From: Aurantiochytrium sp. KH105
Taxonomy: Eukaryota; Sar; Bigyra; Thraustochytrida; Thraustochytriidae
DNA length: 64,000 nucleotides
Assembly: GCA_003116975.1 (NCBI GenBank)
Contig: BGKB01000236.1
Location: forward strand, 1 to 64,000
Reading direction: 5' to 3'
Part shown: piece by piece, positions 1 through 9,386 of the stretch
How positions within the stretch are numbered: the stretch's first letter is position 1
Layout of the letters: each line of letters begins with the position of its first letter
Made by a program: the position numbers and the translations under genes
The notes under the pieces: model-generated
Database searches by the model: none
The model's input: only the letters and a program-made list of their open reading frames with translations
What the model was told of the DNA's origin: nothing

Positions 1-150
1 GCGGACGCGGGGTTTAATCTGGCTGCTCTTGCCCTTCGTGAGGGCAACGCGCATCGCGGGGAAGCCCGAAATTACCTCAAGTCGGCTCTCACGATTGATC
101 CCTCCCACGAGCGCGCTCTTCATCTTTCTAATGAACTCAATTTGTTATGA
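1..150 (+). CDS. 3' end of a TPR-repeat protein gene (5' truncated by window)
   Basis: The frame starting at base 1 is open for 49 codons and ends at a TGA at 148-150. The peptide carries a canonical tetratricopeptide pattern: FNLAALALREG, then ARNYLKSALTIDPSHERAL, ending HLSNELNLL. The A-L spacing and the 'IDPSHERAL' helix-B ending are typical of TPR units (seen). The rest of the gene lies to the left of the window, so overall function cannot be named; TPR tails serve as protein-interaction scaffolds (family knowledge). The stop codon lies inside the 3' end of the convergent gene on the minus strand, giving a 14-bp tail-to-tail CDS overlap. Confidence 0.6.
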   Translation, partial: ADAGFNLAALALREGNAHRGEARNYLKSALTIDPSHERALHLSNELNLL

Positions 151-3100
151 ACTGAAATACTAGACCGTCCATTCGCCCGCTTGAGACCAGCCACCTCTCA
201 TCGCGCTTTGCGAAAAGTTGGCCGCCGTTTTTCGCAGCGAGACGCACCCGACTTGCAGCCCCCCCGGAAATGCCTTCCAGACGGCCGTCCGACATAGCCA
301 CCACGCCGCAGTCTTCGGCGACAGCCACAGGAACTCGCGACGATTCGCTGGAGCACAGCTTCGCGGTCTTTTCTGTCAGAGCGCAGGTGGAAGTGCTCCA
401 CATTGGGTCTCTCCCATGGGGGGCAAGGCTGCCGGCCTCGTCTTTTACTTGCATTTCGTGATACACGTTTTGTTTCAGCTTTGGTACAAGACGCGCGACT
501 TGTAGCGTGGAAAGAGACTGCACACAGCCATTGCTTCGAATACGAGTTCCGTCGCAGGACCAGTCGAGATGGGTGACAGGATTCGGGGGCTCAAGAGAGA
601 GCTTCTGCACAAGTGCATAATTCCTTGTTTCGAGAATGCGAATCTGCCCATCGTCGCTTCCGACCGCTAAACGCTGACCGTCTCCAGAGTACTGAAGCGA
701 TCGCACAGCATCGCGCGAATGATCCGAGCCTTGCAGAAACGCGATGGACACCTGCAAGAGCTGGCGGGTCAGGTTAGCCGCGAAAATTACCAAAACCCCA
801 CTCCTTGTTCCCACTGCAATGTGATGATGACCCGACACGGAGACAGCACAGCTCGTCGCCGCGTCTGGCAGTGCTTGCTCCCGAACCAGTTTTCGCTCTC
901 TCAGATCCCACATACAGATTCTGGCGTCAGTCCCGGCGGTCACCATATGTGGCTGGCCGTCAATGGAAAACGCAGCACATTCGAGACCTTGGTGCGCAAA
1001 ACCGTGACCGCAAACCAGCTCGGACAAATTGTGAGAAAAGGTCTCGTACTCAAGCAGTCGACCTTGTTGGGTGCTGAGAAGCCAGGCTCCGCGGCCTGTG
1101 CGATCGCAATCACCGTGCGCAAGAGCTACGCCGAGCGCTTCGAGACCATCTCCTGGAAGCGGGTCAAGATTGGTGTCGACAAAGACGGCTTTTCCCGAAG
1201 AAGAAAAACAAAGAAGCTCACGTCGATCGCGTCCGGGCATGATCGTGGCAAGATCAGCCAAAACAATGCGTGAATGCGGTTTTTTCAGGTCTTCCTTCGT
1301 CATGATGCGCCAGACACTTGTGCTCACGCCATTCCAGGCAACAAGGGCTCCGTCCGCGTGACCACTGACCAGTCGACCGCCCAGGAAAGCAAGACATGTA
1401 ATTTGTCCTTCAACAGGGCTTCGCGCAGCAGCAGACGACATGCGGTTTCTCACAGGATCAAAAGTCCAGACTCTCAGCCCCGTCTCGTCTGCAAGGATAA
1501 CATCAATGTCCGCGTTCGTATCGCCCTCGCTCTTTGGGACCAGCACCATTGCGCGCGCAGGTCCGGAGCCTCCTGTCGCTTTAATTTGGCCCGTTTTGGC
1601 GCAGGCAATGGTGAACGCACCCGCATACGTCAGAACCGCAACCAGCGAACCCAGCGCCGACAGGGCGACCTGCTGCACACCACCTTCTACACGCAAACTG
1701 CATTCTTGCTGCAATGTTGCCTCTTTCCAGATCATGACATGACCCGCATCATCACCCGTGGCAATGAGCTGACCGTCAGTCGAGACATCAACAGCAACGA
1801 TTGCGGAGTCATGACCCCAAAAAAACGATTGACGAGCGAGTCGACCATCCCGCACAGGCCGCTGAATCACCGCGAGATTCGCAGCGACAAAGAGAACATC
1901 ATCTTGCTCGCCTACGAATCGAGCCCCACACCTTGAGCTCCGACCGTACACCCAATCCAACTCGAGGTCCGCTGGACGCGCAAGGGGACTTGCTGAGGCG
2001 AGTGCTCTCTTTGGAAGACGATCCTTCCACGCTACATTGTCGATGGACCATGGAAGGTCCGCTTCTTCCTGTGCAAGCGCGTGCTTTGTAGGAAACTGCT
2101 GCCGCGAATACGCAGCCGCTTCGATGTAGTTCGGCTGCTGGGACCCATCACGGCGCCCGGCCAATCTCTGGCGAGCCTGATCAAGTAGGTGATTTTTTTC
2201 TGCCTCGGACCGTTGCGCCCAGATCTCCCTCGCGCGGCAGATAGCTTCGAGGTTTTCAGTCTGCCAAATGCAGAGCGCGCGACGGGAGTCGAGACTCAGC
2301 ACGTAGCGATCTTGGGCCGAGAAACACACTTGCGTGACTTGCGCTGCATGGTCCTTGTAGACCCGACCGCTTGCAGCACAGGGAAATGAATGTAGATTCA
2401 AGTTCCCGTCCTTGTCGCCGGCGATGAGATGCAATCCCCCATTGGACCTCGCGCATGTTGTCCAATGGGCTCGGGTCGGTACCTTCGAGACCGCCCAGCC
2501 ATTTGTGCACGTCCAAGAAGCCCATTCAATGTCCTTGGCAAAACCTGCACTTGATAATCGTTGCGCAGCGTTCCGGGAGACCTGCCAGTACAGCAGCTCC
2601 TTCGAGCCGCATATGGACTGCAGGTGCCACAGAGGTAGACCCATTTCGCCCTGAATCGATTCCAACGACCAGTCCAAGTTCGCCACAAAGCTGGTGTGAC
2701 CCGCAAGCTTGTGCAAAAGCACGTAGTTTGCGCTTCGGTCAAAGATGTAAATGCTCTGATCATGGCAGCCAGCTGCAAGAAGCGAAGCGTCTGGAGAGTA
2801 GCGAAGCACCTGAGCCCAGTCTCTAAGAGCGTCAATGTCCGAGAAAGGTTCAACACTCATTTCTTCAAGACTCCGCTCCGTACTGCTCGGGGGCAAAAAC
2901 AGAGCGAAAATTTGAAGAGAACCGTCGTCGGTAGCCACCGCGAGATGGCCGAGGCTGCCCTGCGCTTCAGCGCTGCTCAGGGCGAGCGAGATGACTTTGC
3001 GCTGCACCTCAACCTCTGCTACTTTTTTCTTCTCATCAAGTGCCCACAGACAAAGTTTGCCGTCGTCCGCCGCGGATACAGCGAGCTGTTCCTTCGGATG

Positions 3101-6100
3101 AGTAGCAAGAGCCCATGCTTCCCCTTTGCTGTGGGTCTCAAGCAAAAGTTCAGGAGCGGTATCATGAGCAAGACTACAAGCGTCCGTGTCAATGATGAAC
3201 TCAGTAATCTTACCATCGCGAAAAGCCACAGCGCCATAAACGAGCCGCGAAGCATTAGATCCGGCGATGCGCTGAGCGTTCTGATCTTTGGAAATCACGG
3301 AGATCGCGCGCACGCCAACTCCTTTGGACTTTTCTTCTGCCTTGTGAAGAACATGTTCTTCAAAATCGTCAGGACCGGCTCGCGTCCATAGCGTTACGTG
3401 GCCCGCTTTATTGCCAGCGAGAAATCCCCCCATCTGAGTCGGTACGAAGCACAGCGCAAAGCAAGGGCCGGCGCGTTCCTGATGCTGGTTGAGAATTTTG
3501 GTAATGCAGTGCGCCTTGACATCCCAGACCGCCAACGTTCCATCTGCAAGACCTGTGATTGCCGTCGAGCTGTCAACTGCGCACACGGAGTAAACGTTCT
3601 GCACCGCAACAGTCACGCCAGTCTTCGATGCAAAACTGCCGCGCTGCGATGTTGGTGCAGATCCTCGTCGAGACTTCCAAAAGGTGACGTGCCTTACCCC
3701 AACCGTGACAAAGTGCTTTTCGCACGTCCAGATCATGTCATGAACAGAGTCTGCTCCACTTGGGACAAAACCCTGCACGCGTCGCGTGGACCACTCTACT
3801 GTCGCCACAGTCTGCATATGGTCGGCCCCAACTACGCAGAGAAGATTTCCGTCGCTGCTAAAGGCAAGGTGCGAGACTCCGCCCTTGGCCCAAGGGAGAT
3901 CAATCTCGCAGACCATCAACATGGTCTCGGCGTCCCACACGTGCACACTTGATCCTTGTGCAAACGCAATATGCGTACGCCGCGGTGTTGTTGCCAAGAC
4001 CTCTACAACCCGGCGCCCAGCAGGTATCTCGCGATACTGCAAAGATGCAGCATGCTGGGGGCGGAGAAAGCGCTGCTGGAGCTTTCCCGAGCCAGTATTG
4101 AATCCCACCATTGTTACCATACCGCAGGCTGGAAACGCGAGTCGGCGATCAAAGAGATACTGAATGTTCTTGCCAGCGGCATTGTAGCCTTGCACCCAAT
4201 CAAGTACCACTTCCGCGTCCTTGTGTCCTTCGTGAACACCCATTGCATCGAGAAGCACTTGATGCTCATCACTTTTTTGCGCGTCCGGTGCCTCTTGTGA
4301 GCTTTGCCAGTCGTTGAGCGGCATCGTCTCGTCGCCCTCGCACAGTCGATCAAACTCAGGAATGGACGATGCGTTCTGCACGGAGACTTCCTCGCAAGAG
4401 TCGTCGCTACTGGCAACGAGGCGGCGTTGAGCGATTTCGTGCTCGAATTCAAGGTCGCAAATGGATGCAACCTCTTGCTTGGCTTCCTTCTCCTCGTCGT
4501 CAATGTTCGAATCGTTTTCGACCACAGCCCACTGCGCCATGGTGCCATTCGCATAAGCCGCCATGATCGCTGCGCCTCCCTGGATGAACTTGACGCAGAC
4601 GACCGGTACGCGCTCGCTGTCGGCAGGACTGGCTCGGAGAATCGTGGTCTCGGAAGCACAAGGAAAATTAACGCATGAGGATCCACCGTTTTGGTCACCG
4701 ATGGCAAGTCTTCCCAAAGCTACATCAAAGACACACGCGTCTCGACGAAGGGAATTCGGGAGTGCTTGCAAATCTTCTTCCGCTGGGTATGCGTGCGAAG
4801 TCCAAGAGATGCCGCGCACGTCTGCAAGACTATCCTCGAGCATATGGCCGCCACGGGCAATATCTGCGTAATGGTGCCGGAGGCTCATGGCTTCGTTGAC
4901 AGAAAAAATCGAGATCTTCAGGAACGACGAGCAATGAGACCAACCAAGTACTGCTCGATGCGGCACTTCCGCACTTGGGGCGTCAATTCTGAGAACTTGT
5001 GCGCGAGTGAAAAGCTTGTGTTGGTCCAAGCTGTGACGCCGCACATCGAAAACATGAACCGCGCCACCAGAAAAGTACGCAGCGATGCGAAGTCCATCGG
5101 GAGAAAAGCAAATCGACACGGGCCCTCCACTACAATCGAGGCCGCTGCGCGGAATTCGCGCCGCTTCTTCACTGAGTAAGCTTGCAGATCCAGCGAGGCG
5201 TACACTTATCTCACCCGAGGCTAAACCCACCGCGAGATACTCGCCATTCGGTGCAAATGCTAAACAAACTCCTGGTGAGCTCAAAAGGCACGAGTATGCG
5301 AGACAGCGTGCCGCAGAATCCCACACGCATAGACTAGCATCGGCGCAAGAGCACGAAACAACGATGCTGTCATCTTGAGGCATGACCGCAAGTGCCGGAG
5401 CGGCACCATTACCAAGCGCCTGAACAATCGGGATCTTGGTTCGGTGCGGGCCACTGACCTTCTCACCGAGGTTGATCTCGAAAATATGACCCGATGTCGT
5501 CGCGATGAGCGCTACTTTGGAAAGGACTGGGTTGACAATGCACATACTACTGACAACAATGGAACTGTCTGAGATGGGCTCATTCGCGCTTGTGCTTCCC
5601 GCGAGGGTGATTGCGTTGCGCGCAAGCTTCTCTTCTGAGCGGAATGAAGTTGATGCCCCCGCGCTGCCAACTGTCTCAAGGCCTGTACCAAGAGGGTGCA
5701 AGCCCATGTCCCACAGCCGAAGCTCTCCAAGCGCGGACGCGCTCACAATGCCGGCTTTCCACTCGATCACATGAAGAATTGGCTGCGAATCCATTGATGC
5801 GTCAACAACTTTTTCCAGGCGCCTTGCGGATATATTATACTGGACAAGCATGCCTTGCGCCGTGCCAATCACCAAATCCTTGCCTACAAAGCACAGGCTC
5901 GAGGGCTGCAAGTCTTGCTGTTTGCAGATGCTTTCTAAATCGAGAGCAACTGGCTCGAGCGAGCCGCAGGACCCAGGTGGAACGCTCGGACCTCGAAGGT
6001 GCCCGGTTGCCTCATTCGCGTCATGTGCGAGTCGATGACTTCGATGTTGGCGAAAACGTTGGGCAGGTGGGCCTGCCTTTTGGATCATCCAGAGCTGAGC

Positions 6101-7444
6101 AAAAGTAGACCCCACGGCGCCAAGACAGTCTTCGTCGGCAGACCAAGCGATGTCTGCAATACTTCCATGGGGGATTTCAACTGGATCGCCTATGCGCTCC
6201 CCTGTCCGCCAGTCCCAAACCTCGATACGAGGTCTCTGAGGAGCCCGACTGTCAAACGAGTGCAACTTCTTTGGAGCTACGTTGGTGGCGACAGCAAGAA
6301 GTTGCCCACTGCGGCTAAAAAGAATCTGACTTGGCCCAGGTGCAACCTGAATAGCACTTTCCTGATAGTCATCATTCTCGATACGGTGTGGTTCCCACAC
6401 ACGGATCTCTCCGCTGAGATCTGCGCTCGCAATGTGCTGAAATGATGGATGGACATCGAGACTGTTGATTGGTGCTCGATGCCCGGTATAAACGGTTTGG
6501 GTACATGCATGGACATCTTGCACAATGACAGCTGTCCCCGTGGCGTACCCAATTCGCGTTCGCTTTGCGTCGAGATACTTTGCAGTGCCCTTGCTTCCTT
6601 TTCGAGGCGAGTATGCGTACGTCCAGGCTAGGTCGAGCCGCATACTCGTACGAGACGACTCTGATGGGATTTCTTTGGGAAGCATGTCTTTGGCCGATGC
6701 AACAGAAAAGTACTTTTCCCCATCCTCGTCCTCGGGAAACGATCCCGGGAGTGCCTCGTCGCCTTCGTGTGGCCCCGGACCTGAGTGATGGTAAAGTGGC
6801 TCCTTTGCAGCAGCCTGAGCAAATATGGCGAATTCATCGACAAATCGCATGATTTCCCGGTTTCCGCGTGCCCAGGAGACGAATTCTTCGTAGGAGAGGC
6901 TTCGGTTCATGCTGTGATCGTACACTCGAAGCGCGAGACCGGCAATGTCTTCAAAGGGTTTGTCGTCAGCAAGCAGTTCGAGTGAGCGAATTTCACTGAG
7001 TTGAATGAGTCGAAGTGTGCCAAGAACAGTGGAGCGCACCATGAGTACAAGTTCCTCATAGCAAAGTGCGCCATTCAGGTTCAGATCGTAGAGCTCAAAG
7101 CAGAATTGTGTCTTGGCTGCAAAGTCTTCGCAGCTAAGCATCATGATTCCGGCAAGAAACTCGAGACAGTTGACGCGACCGTTGTTTCCGGTATCCATGA
7201 GGCGAAAAAGTTCCTGAGCCTCTTCATTGGTGATGGCAGGGACCGCGGAAGAGATCCATGCATTGAATTGGCTCTGCACCATGACAAAGGTCCCCACCTT
7301 TTTCAAAGTGCTCAATAGCATCTTGACATCCTGCATAGGCCACGAGGCAAATGGAAAGGCAGCTTGCCGTAGATGCCCTCCTTTGAGCAGAAAATCATCT
7401 CCACCAGGTATGGTTGGACTTTGCCGTGATGTCACGACACCCAT
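137..7444 (-). CDS. Giant EF-hand + HELP/WD40 protein, EML5/6-like
   Basis: An intronless 2435-residue ORF starts at ATG 7444. Residues 70-200 hold three EF-hand-like loops: loop 1 begins at D84 (DTGNNGRVNCLE), loop 2 at D120 and loop 3 at D176. Loops 1 and 2 have reasonable ligand positions; loop 3 (DHSMNRSLSYEE) also looks usable. Three HELP-like segments begin near residues 273 (LDLAWTYAYS), 1080 (LDWVQGYN) and 1828 (LELDWVYGRSS). Each is followed by many WD40 blades with GH...D/W endings such as GHRAPINSLDVHP and GEIRVWEP. This triple HELP-TAPE layout is that of EML5/EML6 microtubule-associated proteins (family knowledge). The EF-hand N-terminus suggests calcium control of a microtubule or axonemal role (inference). 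The start MGVVTSR fits an N-myristoylation consensus. The 3' end overlaps the TPR gene. Confidence 0.85.
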   Translation of the reverse strand: MGVVTSRQSPTIPGGDDFLLKGGHLRQAAFPFASWPMQDVKMLLSTLKKVGTFVMVQSQFNAWISSAVPAITNEEAQELFRLMDTGNNGRVNCLEFLAGIMMLSCEDFAAKTQFCFELYDLNLNGALCYEELVLMVRSTVLGTLRLIQLSEIRSLELLADDKPFEDIAGLALRVYDHSMNRSLSYEEFVSWARGNREIMRFVDEFAIFAQAAAKEPLYHHSGPGPHEGDEALPGSFPEDEDGEKYFSVASAKDMLPKEIPSESSRTSMRLDLAWTYAYSPRKGSKGTAKYLDAKRTRIGYATGTAVIVQDVHACTQTVYTGHRAPINSLDVHPSFQHIASADLSGEIRVWEPHRIENDDYQESAIQVAPGPSQILFSRSGQLLAVATNVAPKKLHSFDSRAPQRPRIEVWDWRTGERIGDPVEIPHGSIADIAWSADEDCLGAVGSTFAQLWMIQKAGPPAQRFRQHRSHRLAHDANEATGHLRGPSVPPGSCGSLEPVALDLESICKQQDLQPSSLCFVGKDLVIGTAQGMLVQYNISARRLEKVVDASMDSQPILHVIEWKAGIVSASALGELRLWDMGLHPLGTGLETVGSAGASTSFRSEEKLARNAITLAGSTSANEPISDSSIVVSSMCIVNPVLSKVALIATTSGHIFEINLGEKVSGPHRTKIPIVQALGNGAAPALAVMPQDDSIVVSCSCADASLCVWDSAARCLAYSCLLSSPGVCLAFAPNGEYLAVGLASGEISVRLAGSASLLSEEAARIPRSGLDCSGGPVSICFSPDGLRIAAYFSGGAVHVFDVRRHSLDQHKLFTRAQVLRIDAPSAEVPHRAVLGWSHCSSFLKISIFSVNEAMSLRHHYADIARGGHMLEDSLADVRGISWTSHAYPAEEDLQALPNSLRRDACVFDVALGRLAIGDQNGGSSCVNFPCASETTILRASPADSERVPVVCVKFIQGGAAIMAAYANGTMAQWAVVENDSNIDDEEKEAKQEVASICDLEFEHEIAQRRLVASSDDSCEEVSVQNASSIPEFDRLCEGDETMPLNDWQSSQEAPDAQKSDEHQVLLDAMGVHEGHKDAEVVLDWVQGYNAAGKNIQYLFDRRLAFPACGMVTMVGFNTGSGKLQQRFLRPQHAASLQYREIPAGRRVVEVLATTPRRTHIAFAQGSSVHVWDAETMLMVCEIDLPWAKGGVSHLAFSSDGNLLCVVGADHMQTVATVEWSTRRVQGFVPSGADSVHDMIWTCEKHFVTVGVRHVTFWKSRRGSAPTSQRGSFASKTGVTVAVQNVYSVCAVDSSTAITGLADGTLAVWDVKAHCITKILNQHQERAGPCFALCFVPTQMGGFLAGNKAGHVTLWTRAGPDDFEEHVLHKAEEKSKGVGVRAISVISKDQNAQRIAGSNASRLVYGAVAFRDGKITEFIIDTDACSLAHDTAPELLLETHSKGEAWALATHPKEQLAVSAADDGKLCLWALDEKKKVAEVEVQRKVISLALSSAEAQGSLGHLAVATDDGSLQIFALFLPPSSTERSLEEMSVEPFSDIDALRDWAQVLRYSPDASLLAAGCHDQSIYIFDRSANYVLLHKLAGHTSFVANLDWSLESIQGEMGLPLWHLQSICGSKELLYWQVSRNAAQRLSSAGFAKDIEWASWTCTNGWAVSKVPTRAHWTTCARSNGGLHLIAGDKDGNLNLHSFPCAASGRVYKDHAAQVTQVCFSAQDRYVLSLDSRRALCIWQTENLEAICRAREIWAQRSEAEKNHLLDQARQRLAGRRDGSQQPNYIEAAAYSRQQFPTKHALAQEEADLPWSIDNVAWKDRLPKRALASASPLARPADLELDWVYGRSSRCGARFVGEQDDVLFVAANLAVIQRPVRDGRLARQSFFWGHDSAIVAVDVSTDGQLIATGDDAGHVMIWKEATLQQECSLRVEGGVQQVALSALGSLVAVLTYAGAFTIACAKTGQIKATGGSGPARAMVLVPKSEGDTNADIDVILADETGLRVWTFDPVRNRMSSAAARSPVEGQITCLAFLGGRLVSGHADGALVAWNGVSTSVWRIMTKEDLKKPHSRIVLADLATIMPGRDRRELLCFSSSGKAVFVDTNLDPLPGDGLEALGVALAHGDCDRTGRGAWLLSTQQGRLLEYETFSHNLSELVCGHGFAHQGLECAAFSIDGQPHMVTAGTDARICMWDLRERKLVREQALPDAATSCAVSVSGHHHIAVGTRSGVLVIFAANLTRQLLQVSIAFLQGSDHSRDAVRSLQYSGDGQRLAVGSDDGQIRILETRNYALVQKLSLEPPNPVTHLDWSCDGTRIRSNGCVQSLSTLQVARLVPKLKQNVYHEMQVKDEAGSLAPHGRDPMWSTSTCALTEKTAKLCSSESSRVPVAVAEDCGVVAMSDGRLEGISGGAASRVRLAAKNGGQLFAKRDERWLVSSGRMDGLVFQFITN

Positions 7445-8230
7445 TGTACGGCCTCTTTCTCTCGTAAGACCTAGGTTCTTGAAAAGGTTCGTGCTCGACG
7501 CAACGTTGGCAACAGCGCCCCGCTACTTCTTCCTTTCTTTGTCTTTCTTGAGCTTTTTCGCGTGCTGTCACTCGACTGTCTCGTTTTCCTCGTTTTCCAC
7601 CTCGAACAAGCTCAAGGCTTTGCTTGACGTCTGTGTGCTTGCCTGTTCGTATTGTATTTGCGCGAAAGGAGTTCTCTGGCGTCTTGCCACCTCCGAAGCA
7701 GCCTTCGCGCCTCCGGTCAAGTCTGGGCTCCGTCTCGCACTTTGTCTGTTTCGTCTGGTGGCGCCTCGGCCGACCTGCCTGCCTGCCTGCCTGCCTGCTG
7801 ATCGCGAAGGTCCCACGGACGGCCGTCCGCGGGCGGGCCCTCTAAGACACGTCAGTTAATTTCTGAGGACCCGGGCTCGCGCTTCGGAGCCACGACAATG
7901 CGACCTTGTTCCTGTGCGAGCCGTGAGTAGAAAGTACTGCTAGGCCGAGTCATCAGAGCCTCTAACATGTAAGTCCAAGTCCAAACTGGTGCTCAACGGT
8001 CACTTGAGAGACACATGTCATATGTCCCATTCTCTTCAACGGCTAGGAGCGGAATCGCGCGGGATTCGCAAGCCCGCGGGGACGAGCGAGCCCGAAAGCC
8101 GCGGCGGAGGAACGAGCAATTGAGTCGTCGTGGACAGACCGTCATATCTCCAGCCTCAGGTTCTTTGAGGTCCTCTGGAGTTTGAGCTAGCACAGAAGAA
8201 GAAGAAGAAGAACAACAACAACAAGAAAGA
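7445..8230. other. Divergent intergenic region between EML-like and DOT1-like genes
   Basis: 786 bp separate the two divergent start codons, so it must hold both promoters and 5' UTRs. It contains a (CCTG)n tetranucleotide tract at 7775..7799 and a GAA/CAA-rich stretch at 8200..8227 just before the DOT1-like ATG. Short GC-rich ORFs here have no protein-like composition. No clear TATA element was identified. Confidence 0.6.
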
Positions 8231-9239
8231 ATGGCCGGCGACGAAGAAGAGTCGAAGACCGGCGGTGCCGAGGGTGTCGAGGACGACACGGCGCCCAAGA
8301 TGAAGGAGCTTCATATGCGTGAGCGCGCCATCGCACGCGCGGAAGATTTGCAAGAGACCAAAGTCGAGGTACGTATGATCCGCACAGTGCTAGAATCATG
8401 GTTTTCTTATCGAAGGGGAACTTAGAAATCGGACGAAGCCGAGAGAGCGGAAGATGTGCATCGCTACTGGCCGAAGAGGAAAAAAATAGAGTCTGCTTTT
8501 TGGGCTGACAGAACTTCACTATGTCGAAACGATACAGCTAGCGGTCAATAAGAAGCTTAACGAGCTGGAAATCAGCAACGGCCGTCTCAATTCCGCTGCG
8601 AAAATCTTCAAAAAGATTTGCGGACACTATCCTGCAGCAATTGGTAAAGCTGTCAGCAAAAAGGAGCGTCAGGACGACGCACTTGAGGAACAGAGCCTTG
8701 TGTACGGGGAGATACAGTTCCGAACCTTTGCGCTTGCGCTGGAGAAGATCCGACACAAATACGGAGGTCTGAGCGAGCCTGGCGGGATCTTTGTGGACGT
8801 GGGCAGTGGATCTGGAAAACCCGTCTTTGCGGCGATGCTTATGCACGAGTTTGATCGCGTGATTGGCATCGAGATCCTCACTGGCTTGCATGAACTCTCG
8901 CGAGACATGGAAGCCATTTGGCACGAACGCAAGCACAAGATTGGGGGCATCACCGAGAAAATGTCCAAAACACAAATTGAATTTATCCGTGGGGATATCT
9001 TCAACGTGGATTGGTCGGACGCCACCCTCGCATTCGTCAACTCGACTTGCTTCGACGACGAGATGATGAGTCGACTCGTCGAGCCGGCTGACAAGATGAA
9101 ACCAGGGTCATTCTTCATCAGCTTTACCCGAAGGATACCAAGCGAGAACTGGCAAGTTCTCGAATATGAGCGCCATCTTATGAGCTGGGGTGACGCAACG
9201 GTCTTTATACACCAGCGAAAGGCCAACCTGCAGACATAA
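8231..9239 (+). CDS. DOT1-like SAM-dependent methyltransferase (two exons)
   Basis: Exons 8231..8368 and 8538..9239 join in phase 0 to give 279 residues. The N-terminal 46 residues are acidic and charged. Exon 2 starts LAVNKKLNELE and contains the DOT1 signatures: SLVYGEIQF (D-loop 'YGE'), the SAM-binding motif I IFVDVGSGSGKPVF near residue 130, the acidic motif II GIEI, and VNSTCFDDEMM in the place of the catalytic 'NNFAF'-type loop of DOT1 enzymes. Family members methylate histone H3 on the K79 equivalent (family knowledge). The protein is much shorter than yeast or human DOT1 and lacks a long basic nucleosome-binding arm, so a related non-histone substrate is possible. It converges on PWP2 with 147 bp between stop codons. 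Confidence 0.8.
8369..8537 (+). other. Intron of the DOT1-like gene
   Basis: 169-bp GT-AG intron. The donor is GAG|GTACGT at 8368/8369 and the acceptor GATACAG|CTA ends at 8537. Splicing restores one frame from MAGDEEES to the methyltransferase domain. Without it, the first exon runs into a stop shortly after 8420. Confidence 0.8.
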
Positions 9240-9386
9240 AAAGTAGAAGAAATCTTTGGGGTTGGAAATGACGTCCGACAGGCAATCTGCTCTTCCGAGT
9301 AAAACAGATAAATGACAGTCTCTGACTGTGCGAGCTCTTCGATGCAAAATATCTTACCAGGTACGCTGCAACAATGGAGTGGTAGA

